In this document: positions 1-6,001 of the stretch, in pieces
How the letters are laid out: the number at the start of each line of letters is the position of its first letter
How positions within the stretch are numbered: position 1 is the first letter of the stretch
NCBI GenBank assembly: GCA_017472105.1
Contig: JAFUQY010000043.1
Coordinates: 1-8,338, forward strand
Origin: Clostridia bacterium
GTDB taxonomy: Bacteria > Bacillota_A > Clostridia > Oscillospirales > CAG-272
Length of the DNA: 8,338 bases
Reading direction: 5' to 3'
Notes under the pieces: model-generated
Seen by the model: only the letters and a program-made list of their open reading frames with translations
Told to the model about the DNA's origin: nothing
The model's database searches: none
Made by a program: the position numbers and the translations under genes

Positions 1-348
1 GCAGTTTCCTTCGCAGTAGTACACGGGATTGTCCGGATGAACGGTGAGTTCCTTGATGTAGCGGCAGTAGTGGATGATGTTGTGCGCCAGATCGGTGACG
101 GACGCGGGAATGCTGATCTTCTCGATTTCCGAGAATTTGAAGGCATATTCGCCGATTTTCGTCACGGTTTCCGGAATGACGAGGGTTTCCAGTCCCGATA
201 CCTCGCAGAACGCATAGCGGTCGATGGCGGTCACGCTTCCGTCGTCGGGAATGACACTGCCCGCGCAGCCTGCAACGAGGGTTTTCGTTTCGGTTTCGAT
301 GATGCAGTTTCCGGCGGCGTGGTAGACCGGATTTTCCGGATCAACGGT
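1..348 (-). repeat. Imperfect direct repeat within the BspA-type LRR region
   Basis: Bases 1-45 and 304-348 align without gaps at 36 of 45 positions (hand count), a period of 303 bp in frame. They encode two copies of a unit resembling LTVxPxNPVYxxxGNC (residues 618-633 and 517-532). This is the expected internal repetition of BspA-like leucine-rich repeat proteins, and more copies may follow to the left of the window. Confidence 0.7.
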
Positions 349-1899
349 CACCGTTTTCAGCTGGTGGCAGTACGCGAAGGTGCTCCGTTTTTCGCCGTCG
401 ATGCTGATCCGCATGATATCCGTCACGGTCGCGGGAATGTGTACGCTGTGAATGTCGTAGCATCCGCCGAACGCACGCGCCTGAATTGCAGTGACGGGCT
501 TGCCGTTGTAGTATGCCGGGATTGAGATGTCCCCATAAGTGTTTTCGGCAACGGAGGTGAGGATATAGCTGTCGCCGCGGTCAGTGAGGGCAAAAGAGTA
601 GAGATCCTGCACGGAAACGCGGAACTGAGCCGACGCATTGCCGTAGGTGACCGTGACCGTCTGCATGCCGGTTTCGCTGAAATACGTCGGTTCACAGGTA
701 TAGCCGGAGCTGACTTCGTACGCATCTCCGTGGGAATCGGTGACGGTGAGCTTCATCCCGGCGGGATTGATTTCTTCGCCGATGGCAAAGGTGGTTTTTG
801 TCGGATAGGACGCAATGACGATGGACACGGCATCCGGGGTTGTCTCAGGGTCCGTTTCCGGTGCGTCGGTCCCGGGTGTGTCCGTCTCCGTGAAGCCGGA
901 GTCTGCGGGATCGGGTGCGGATTTTGTCATCTGATGCACCAGCAGGCCGCTGAGAACGAGAACCATACCGGCGAGCAGGCAGGTCAGAATGGGGAAACGG
1001 CGGGATTTTTTCGGTTTTTCCGACGGCGGTCCCGAGAGTGCGAGAAGATCACGCTTGAATTCGGACGCGTTGGCATAACGATCCTCCGGATGGAAGGCGC
1101 ATGCTTTGAGAATGATTTCGGCAAGACGTCCGGATGCATTCTGCGGCGGCGGGAGAGCATCTCCGCGGAGGCGGCGTTCCTGTGCGGCAGACCGGTCGGC
1201 GGAACTGAGCAGCTGCTTGTTCGTCGGATGGAACGGCTGATGCCCGTCGTTGGTCAGGGTGTACATCACCATCCCGAGGGAGTAGAGGTCGGCACGGTGG
1301 TCGTACGCACTTCCGCGGGTGATTTCCGGTGCGGTATAGCTGGGCGTTCCGATTTTCTGCGTCATATTCTCGCAGGCGTCGTCCATGATCCGCGAAATTC
1401 CGAAGTCGCCGAGCTTGTACTGTCCGAAATCGGAGCGCAGGATGTTGCCCGGCTTGATGTCGCGGTGCAGGATGCTTTTGCTTTCGCAGACCTCGAGCGC
1501 GGAACAGATATCGATACCCAGACGGACGGCTTCTTCCTCATCGAGGGAATCCTTCACGTGCAGCGGGTGGAGCAGCTCCATGCGGATGAGGACGGTCCAG
1601 CTGCGGTCGGCATTGTGACGGATGTGATAGTCCTCAATATGAACCACGTTTGCAGCGGTTTTCAGGGATTCCAGCATGTGGATCTCCCGGTGGAAATCCT
1701 GTGCGAAGCCGGTCGGGCACCACGGATTGTCTGCGGGAACGGACAGAATCTTCAGAGCGGATTCAGACACAATCCCGGAATCTCCTCCGGTGTTCCGAAC
1801 GATCCGGAAGACATCGCCGTAGGTTCCGCTGCCGAGAAGATCCGTGATCTGCCAGTCCGGCCAGACGGAAGCTAGAATCGCGTGTACAGATTCGTTCAC
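1..1899 (-). CDS. Transmembrane Ser/Thr protein kinase with Ig-like and BspA-type LRR ectodomain (partial, C-terminus missing)
   Basis: The frame is open for 633 codons from a GTG at 1899-1897 to the window edge. An AAAGGAG lies 6 nt before the GTG, which fixes the start. Residues about 16-286 form a Hanks-type kinase with every key element: Gly loop GSGTYGDVF (23-31), ATP lysine K50, helix-C E72, catalytic HRD at 145-147 with K149 and N152, DFG at 165-167, and an APE motif. A basic KPKKSRR stretch precedes one membrane helix (about 302-322), so the kinase should be cytoplasmic. Outside the cell come a Thr/Pro/Asp-rich stalk (about 325-355), a Big_3-like bacterial Ig domain (about 354-430), and from about 434 repeats of the BspA/LRR_5 type (AFxxC...IPxxVTxI). 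Most bacterial kinases of this kind in Firmicutes carry PASTA domains, and none is seen here. Ligand and substrates are unknown. The kinase and topology calls are firm; the ectodomain family names rest on motif reading. Confidence 0.93.
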   Translation of the reverse strand, partial: MNESVHAILASVWPDWQITDLLGSGTYGDVFRIVRNTGGDSGIVSESALKILSVPADNPWCPTGFAQDFHREIHMLESLKTAANVVHIEDYHIRHNADRSWTVLIRMELLHPLHVKDSLDEEEAVRLGIDICSALEVCESKSILHRDIKPGNILRSDFGQYKLGDFGISRIMDDACENMTQKIGTPSYTAPEITRGSAYDHRADLYSLGMVMYTLTNDGHQPFHPTNKQLLSSADRSAAQERRLRGDALPPPQNASGRLAEIILKACAFHPEDRYANASEFKRDLLALSGPPSEKPKKSRRFPILTCLLAGMVLVLSGLLVHQMTKSAPDPADSGFTETDTPGTDAPETDPETTPDAVSIVIASYPTKTTFAIGEEINPAGMKLTVTDSHGDAYEVSSGYTCEPTYFSETGMQTVTVTYGNASAQFRVSVQDLYSFALTDRGDSYILTSVAENTYGDISIPAYYNGKPVTAIQARAFGGCYDIHSVHIPATVTDIMRISIDGEKRSTFAYCHQLKTVTVDPENPVYHAAGNCIIETETKTLVAGCAGSVIPDDGSVTAIDRYAFCEVSGLETLVIPETVTKIGEYAFKFSEIEKISIPASVTDLAHNIIHYCRYIKELTVHPDNPVYYCEGNC

Positions 1900-1906
1900 G
1901 GTGGGC

Positions 1907-1913
1907 TCCTTTG
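1907..1913 (-). promoter_or_regulatory. Ribosome binding site of the kinase gene
   Basis: The minus strand reads AAAGGAG, followed by a 6-nt spacer and a GTG codon. No ATG with a comparable site lies nearby in this frame, so this site decides the start. Confidence 0.8.
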
Positions 1914-1935
1914 TTACAAGTAACGAGATATCTAT

Positions 1936-1965
1936 ATTATACCATAAAGTGAATCGTATTTGTAA
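1936..1965 (-). promoter_or_regulatory. Sigma-A type promoter with extended -10, for the kinase gene
   Basis: The minus strand carries TATAAT (1936-1941) directly preceded by TGG (1942-1944), an extended -10 element. The -35 is weak: TTACAA at 1960-1965 with 18-nt spacing matches 3 of 6 consensus bases. The predicted leader is about 30 nt. A terminator lies between this site and galT, so the kinase gene is probably its own transcription unit. Confidence 0.65.
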
Positions 1966-2077
1966 TGGATGTTTTACAGAATCAGCCAAAAACTGTAATT
2001 CAGCGAAAGAAATACATAAACTGCGGAATTTTCTGAAAAATATTTATGAAGAAATCTGCATAAAAGACTGTGAAAAC

Positions 2078-2122
2078 GGAAAAAACGGCATACCCCGGTG
2101 AAAAATCACGGAAGTATGCCGT
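2078..2122 (-). terminator. Rho-independent terminator after galT
   Basis: The 9-bp perfect arms ACGGCATAC and GTATGCCGT (2114-2122 and 2085-2093) enclose a short inner stem (CCGTG against CAcCGG). On the minus strand the hairpin is followed by six T residues (2080-2085). It starts about 20 bp past the galT stop. The other side also has a short T run, but no rightward gene ends here, so its role is leftward termination of galT. Confidence 0.85.
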
Positions 2123-2143
2123 ATTTTTATGCTTTATGAGGAC

Positions 2144-3640
2144 TTACGCGCCGAGAACCTTGACGAAGCGCATGAATGCAGCCTTGCCTTCTTCGGTACG
2201 CTTGAATACGCCCGCATCTTCGAGAACCTGGCAGAATACGTCGCCGATTTCCTGTTCGATGATTTCGCGTGCGTTTTCGCGGCAGAGTTCGGGATGGTTC
2301 TTTCTGACTTCAACCGCCCATTCCGCGTGACCTGCGAGTTCGGGGATTTCGGAAAGATCGGCACCTGCGGGAAGGAGTTCTTCCATCTTTTCGATATCCT
2401 GTGCCAGACGTGCGGGAAGCACTGCCAGACCCATAACTTCGATCAGACCGATGTTTTCCTTCTTGATGTGGTGCAGAGCCGGAGCGGGATGATACAGACC
2501 CATCGGGCGTTCTTCGGTGGTGTAGTTGTTGCGGAGTACGAGGTCGCAGACGAATTCACCGCCGTCCTTGCGTGCAATGGGAGTGATGGTGTTGTGAGGA
2601 GTGCCGTCGGTTTCCGCGAAGATCACTGCATCGGGATCGCTGTATGCTCTCCACTGTTCCAGCACGAAATTGCTGCATTCTGCGAGAGCCTTGCGGTCGG
2701 AGGATACGAGACGGATGACGGACATGGGCCACTTCACGATGCCTGCCTTGACGCCTTCGTAGCCGGGAATCACGAATTCGGTTTCCACAGGAGCCTTGTT
2801 CATCGCGAAGGTGTAGCGGCCGCCCTGGAAGTGTTCGTGGCTGAGGATGGAACCGCCGACGATGGGCAGATCCGCATTGGAGCCGACGAAGTAGTGGGGC
2901 AGGTACTCGATGATATCGAAGAGCTTGTCAAACACGGCGGCGTCGATCTTCATGGGAATGTGCTGACCGTTGAAGAAGATGCTGTGTTCGTTGTAGTAGG
3001 AATAGGGAGAATACTGGAAATGCCAGTTTCCGCCTGCTACATTCATCGGGATGGTGCGGAGATTCTGACGTGCGGGATGGCTGACATGACCTGCAAAGCC
3101 CTGGTTTTCGGGGCAGAGCTGGCACTTCGGATAAGCGGAAGACTGCTGCTTCTTTGCGAGCGCGATATCACGGGGATCCTTTTCGGGCTTGGAACGGTTG
3201 ATGGTGATATCGAGAGTGCCGTATTCGGTGTCGCGGGTCCAGCGGAGGTCTTTCGCGATTCTGCCGGCGCGCACGTAGTTGAGATCCTGGCTGAAACGGT
3301 AGTACCAGTCGGTGGCTTCTTCGGGATCGGACGCGTACTTTTCACGGAATGCTGCGATAACTTCGCGGGGCATGGGAGTGAGGATACCCATCAGCTTGGT
3401 GTCGAACAGGTCGCGGGAGGAGCCGGTGTCGGGAATGATTTCCTTTTCGCAGGCATATTCCACGATGGGAGCGAGGATTGCGTCGATGTCACAGCCGGTG
3501 TTGTCAGCTTCGCATTCCTGCCAGTCGCCGAGACCGAGCACGTCGATCAGCGCGTTGCGAACTACAAATTCGTCGTCACGGGTAATCAGGCCCGTTCTGA
3601 TCCCGTATTCGATCAGATTCTGTACCGCGGTATAAATCAT
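2144..3640 (-). CDS. galT: UDP-glucose--hexose-1-phosphate uridylyltransferase, class II (Firmicute type)
   Basis: This 498-residue cytoplasmic enzyme transfers the uridylyl group from UDP-glucose to galactose-1-phosphate in the Leloir pathway, giving UDP-galactose and glucose-1-phosphate. The active-site motif is HEHFQGG at 268-274, the class II form of the HxHxQ motif (HPHPQ in class I). By analogy H270 is the nucleophile that becomes uridylylated and Q272 assists. A CQLCPENQG segment at 173-181 and the N-terminal 'LIEYG...R' helix region are also typical of the Gram-positive galT group, and the length fits that group. The ATG at 3640 is preceded by an AAAGGTGG ribosome site. The gene lies 170 bp downstream of an alpha-galactosidase on the same strand, so the likely job is processing galactose released from alpha-galactosides. 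Galactokinase and epimerase genes are not in the window. Confidence 0.95.
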   Translation of the reverse strand: MIYTAVQNLIEYGIRTGLITRDDEFVVRNALIDVLGLGDWQECEADNTGCDIDAILAPIVEYACEKEIIPDTGSSRDLFDTKLMGILTPMPREVIAAFREKYASDPEEATDWYYRFSQDLNYVRAGRIAKDLRWTRDTEYGTLDITINRSKPEKDPRDIALAKKQQSSAYPKCQLCPENQGFAGHVSHPARQNLRTIPMNVAGGNWHFQYSPYSYYNEHSIFFNGQHIPMKIDAAVFDKLFDIIEYLPHYFVGSNADLPIVGGSILSHEHFQGGRYTFAMNKAPVETEFVIPGYEGVKAGIVKWPMSVIRLVSSDRKALAECSNFVLEQWRAYSDPDAVIFAETDGTPHNTITPIARKDGGEFVCDLVLRNNYTTEERPMGLYHPAPALHHIKKENIGLIEVMGLAVLPARLAQDIEKMEELLPAGADLSEIPELAGHAEWAVEVRKNHPELCRENAREIIEQEIGDVFCQVLEDAGVFKRTEEGKAAFMRFVKVLGA

Positions 3641-3716
3641 AATAAACCACCTTTATGTATATATAAATAAATTGAAGGAAACTGTGGAACAATGTGCGGC
3701 ATTTTCCGCCTTATCC

Positions 3717-3746
3717 ATTATACCACAAAACCACCGGAACATACAA
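3717..3746 (-). promoter_or_regulatory. Extended -10 promoter for galT
   Basis: On the minus strand TATAAT (3717-3722) is preceded by TGG (3723-3725). A weak -35, TTGTAT, lies at 3741-3746 with 18-nt spacing. Start of transcription near 3710 would give a leader of about 70 nt. The element resembles the alpha-galactosidase promoter closely (TGTG[C/G]TATAATGGAT[T/A]A). Confidence 0.65.
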
Positions 3747-3810
3747 TAGACATTTTAGCATGGTTTCTGCACAAAATTCGCGCCGGAATTGTACGTTCCG
3801 TTTGATTCGG

Positions 3811-5667
3811 TCACAGCATGCGGTAGGAGAGGATGAGGGATTCGTTCTTTCCGGGAATCTCCGCGGTAAACGAAGCGAGCGCGGCACCGGTTAGAACGGA
3901 TACGGATTTGTTGTAACCGTTGTCGGAGAGCGTGACTTCGTAGGTTTTCTCGGGATCCACTGCGTGAAGCGTGAAGGTCATCCGGCTTTCTTCGCAGTCC
4001 CGGCGGCGGAAGAATGCGCAGAAACCGCGGCTCTCCAGTGCAAGCTGATAGGCACACCAGCAGTCCGTGTCGAGCGTCGCTTCCGTCAGCGGGTAGAAAT
4101 CGCCGTCCCAGCAGTCACGCAGAGCAGAGATTTCGTCCAGCGGCTTCATCACGTCATCTGCATCGAATGCGTCGTTCATGACGTCGAAATTGCAGGCAAG
4201 TCCCATCGTCGAAGCGGAGCGGAAGGTGTTTGCCTCCGTGGTCCAGGATGCCGTGGTGTGATAGGGAAGATAGCGGGAGAGTCCCAGCGTCTGGTTCTGA
4301 TGCCACAGATAGGTGGGTCTTTCCTCGGACGACGGGAAGCATCCGGTGTCACTGCGCCACATGGGAAGGGAGCGCATGTTCATTTCGAAGTCGAGACGCC
4401 GTCCGCCGGATGCGCAGTTGTCGATGACGAGTCCGGGGAATTCCGCGAGCAGTGCGTCCCAGAGTCGGTAGAGTCCCGTGATGTAGCGGTTTTCCGTCCA
4501 GCCGCGCTTGCCTTCGGGATCGGTGTGCCGCCAGTAGCTCAGGGGATTCATGTTGAAGTCCTGCCGGTAAATATCGATGCCGTTGTCGCGGATCATGCGG
4601 ATCAGGGTATCGCGGAGCCACGCAAAGGATGCTTCATCCGTCAGATCGTAGAGGAAATTCTTGTTTTCGGGATCGCCGTTGTGCAGAAGCTGATCCCGGC
4701 GGTATGTCACGTTGTCGGAGCCTTCGTAATTCCGTTCCGGCTCAAACCACAGCATGAACTTGAAGCCGTGTTCCTTTGCGGCGCGGGAAACCGGTGCTAG
4801 ACCGTTCGGGAATCCCTTTTCGAATTCGTAATTGCCGACGCCGTGCGGGAAACCGTCGCGGAACCACGCCGCATCGAGCCAGTAGGTGTTGAAATACCCG
4901 CATTTGCCGGCGCAGTCGATGCAGTGGAGCTGACCTTCCTCCGTCGCCCATGCGGGATTGTTCCAGAAATAGCGGTCGAAAACCTGAAGAGAGAGCGGAA
5001 CCTCCATGTGACCGCCATGTTTCGCAGCCGGACTGAGCTTTTCGCGGAAGATGCGCCGGAAGTCCTGCCGGGTTTTCAGAAGATCCTTTCCGCTGTACAC
5101 GATGGCACCGACGGAGCGTACAGATTCGCCGGGCTCGAGGTACAGATCAAAATCGGTGAAGCCCGCTGTCAGATGTGCGGTATCTCCGGTGCGGGAGAGG
5201 GTGTATTTCCACTGCCCGGTCCAGCCGATGGCGAAAACAGCACTGCCGCAGCCGGATGTGACGTCGAAATACGGGAAGCACGCGCCCTGCGAGGAACGTC
5301 CCTCAGCGGCTTCGCAGACAAGTTCGCATCCGTCCGTGAGCTCCTGCTTTACGGGCATGAAGCTGTTTCCGTTGCAGGTGTCACCGCGGATGCTTTCCCA
5401 TACAGCTTCACCGGAGACAGGAAACTCGAGATCCATGCCGCAGAATTCCGTGATCTGCGCGGTTTTTTCGTTCCCTTCGTTCCGGAGCGTGACCGTCCAC
5501 CGGTAAAAATCGGGCACAACCGGCTCAAAATTCAGGATTACCAGAAGCCCGCCCAGCCTCATGGAGTAAGAATCCGCACTTTTCGTCATCTGCGCGGGAT
5601 TGATCCGGATTTTTTCGCCGTCCAGACGGAATCCGGCAATATTCTGACTGCTGATTGTTTCAAACAT
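3811..5667 (-). CDS. GH36 family alpha-galactosidase (or alpha-N-acetylgalactosaminidase)
   Basis: This 618-residue glycosidase has no signal peptide and should act in the cytoplasm on imported alpha-galactosides such as melibiose or raffinose-type sugars. Residues 1-210 look like the N-terminal beta-sandwich. The catalytic barrel follows, with WLDAAWF (263-269), MLWFEPER (305-312), IYRQDFNM (366-373), CASGGRRLDFE (418-428) and MWRSD (436-440). By comparison with GH36/clan GH-D enzymes, D370 is the nucleophile and D440 the acid/base. A C-terminal beta domain follows from about 540. The ATG at 5667 has AAAGGA 10 nt upstream. The length is shorter than the roughly 700-residue classical GH36 galactosidases and close to GH36 alpha-N-acetylgalactosaminidases, so substrate preference cannot be settled from sequence. 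Neighbouring galT favours galactose release. The family call is firm; the substrate is inferred. Confidence 0.9.
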   Translation of the reverse strand: MFETISSQNIAGFRLDGEKIRINPAQMTKSADSYSMRLGGLLVILNFEPVVPDFYRWTVTLRNEGNEKTAQITEFCGMDLEFPVSGEAVWESIRGDTCNGNSFMPVKQELTDGCELVCEAAEGRSSQGACFPYFDVTSGCGSAVFAIGWTGQWKYTLSRTGDTAHLTAGFTDFDLYLEPGESVRSVGAIVYSGKDLLKTRQDFRRIFREKLSPAAKHGGHMEVPLSLQVFDRYFWNNPAWATEEGQLHCIDCAGKCGYFNTYWLDAAWFRDGFPHGVGNYEFEKGFPNGLAPVSRAAKEHGFKFMLWFEPERNYEGSDNVTYRRDQLLHNGDPENKNFLYDLTDEASFAWLRDTLIRMIRDNGIDIYRQDFNMNPLSYWRHTDPEGKRGWTENRYITGLYRLWDALLAEFPGLVIDNCASGGRRLDFEMNMRSLPMWRSDTGCFPSSEERPTYLWHQNQTLGLSRYLPYHTTASWTTEANTFRSASTMGLACNFDVMNDAFDADDVMKPLDEISALRDCWDGDFYPLTEATLDTDCWCAYQLALESRGFCAFFRRRDCEESRMTFTLHAVDPEKTYEVTLSDNGYNKSVSVLTGAALASFTAEIPGKNESLILSYRML

Positions 5668-5707
5668 GGGAGTATTCCTTTCGTTTTGCGGTAAATTTGG
5701 TTAATCC

Positions 5708-5737
5708 ATTATAGCACAATCCGCCGCGCGGTGTCAA
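5708..5737 (-). promoter_or_regulatory. Strong sigma-A promoter for the alpha-galactosidase gene
   Basis: On the minus strand a perfect TTGACA (5732-5737) and a perfect TATAAT (5708-5713) are 18 nt apart, with TGC before the -10 as an extended element. The leader is about 34 nt. The spacer next to the -35 holds the perfect 8-bp palindrome CCGCGCGG (5724-5731), a possible operator half or simply a GC-rich spacer. No clear CcpA cre box is seen. Confidence 0.85.
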
Positions 5738-5740
5738 TAA

Positions 5741-5777
5741 ATAAAAAAGCCCCGCTGACCGTGGTGACGGAGACGGG
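5741..5777 (-). terminator. Leftward Rho-independent terminator without an upstream leftward gene
   Basis: A GC-rich bulged hairpin pairs CCCG (5751-5754) with CGGG (5774-5777) and CCGT (5759-5762) with ACGG (5767-5770) around a GGTG loop. On the minus strand it is followed directly by GC and then six T residues (5743-5748). The rightward side has only A residues, so it works only for leftward transcripts. No leftward gene precedes it here. It may stop antisense transcription from the right or be a remnant of an earlier gene order. Confidence 0.7.
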
Positions 5778-5824
5778 ATATAAAAAAACGGCAACGAAAG
5801 TAGACATTTATTTCCACTGAAATC

Positions 5825-5853
5825 TTGACATTGTTATAGAGGAATGTTATAAT
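5825..5853 (+). promoter_or_regulatory. Consensus sigma-A promoter for the secreted metallophosphatase/vWA gene
   Basis: TTGACA (5825-5830) and TATAAT (5848-5853) are both perfect matches and are separated by the optimal 17 nt. Transcription would start near 5860 and give a leader of about 140 nt, long enough for structure-based control. Confidence 0.88.
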
Positions 5854-5897
5854 ATATCTGTATCGTTATATTCGGATATTCTGTATTCAGCGGTACA

Positions 5898-5984
5898 GCA
5901 GCATACTGCGGACAGCGAAAACATAATTCTACTTTGTTTTCCGCTCTCCGGGGATTCCGATTATCAACACATGCAGATGCATGT
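5898..5984 (+). other. Leader inverted repeats upstream of the surface protein gene
   Basis: Three inverted repeats lie in the predicted leader. GCAG/CTGC at 5898-5909 has a 4-nt loop. AGCGAAAACA at 5914-5923 pairs with TGTTTTcCGCT at 5935-5945, giving 10 bp with one bulged C. ACATGCA-GA-TGCATGT at 5969-5984 is a perfect 7-bp repeat ending directly beside the ribosome binding site. They do not match a riboswitch class I recognise. They could shape mRNA stability or ribosome access, and the last could be a DNA operator. Confidence 0.45.
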
Positions 5985-5991
5985 AAGGAGG
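5985..5991 (+). promoter_or_regulatory. Ribosome binding site of the surface protein gene
   Basis: A full AAGGAGG lies 10 nt before the ATG at 6002 and fixes this start. The 16-bp inverted repeat at 5969-5984 abuts it, so hairpin formation could affect access. Confidence 0.88.
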
Positions 5992-6001
5992 AATATAAAG
6001 A

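Larger units (their letters stand above)
5668..6001. other. Divergent intergenic region between alpha-galactosidase and surface protein genes
   Basis: These 334 bp hold no gene that I can support. From left to right they contain the alpha-galactosidase ribosome site and promoter, a leftward terminator hairpin (5741-5777), an AT-rich stretch without recognised elements (5778-5824), the rightward promoter (5825-5853), a leader with several inverted repeats, and the ribosome site of the rightward gene. A long minus-strand open frame covers part of this region but looks like a shadow of the rightward gene. Confidence 0.75.

Noticed and set aside
730..1875. A 381-codon open frame on the plus strand opposite the kinase
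   Set aside because: The minus frame contains every kinase motif and a membrane helix; the plus product has no recognisable features.
1901..1925. GTTAC-AA-GTAAC inverted repeat in the kinase leader
   Set aside because: Only 5 bp per arm and close to random expectation; no support as an operator.
2129..3670. A 513-codon open frame on the plus strand opposite galT
   Set aside because: It mirrors galT almost end to end, has no ribosome site, and galT is unmistakable on the minus strand.
3770..3810. Possible terminator after the alpha-galactosidase (CGGAA/TTCCG and AATTC/GAATT repeats)
   Set aside because: The stems are only 5 bp and the following T run is short and broken, so termination is doubtful and readthrough into galT is plausible.
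3964..5694. Plus-strand open frames of 278 and 283 codons opposite the alpha-galactosidase
   Set aside because: They lie wholly within the GH36 gene region, lack ribosome sites and show no motif.
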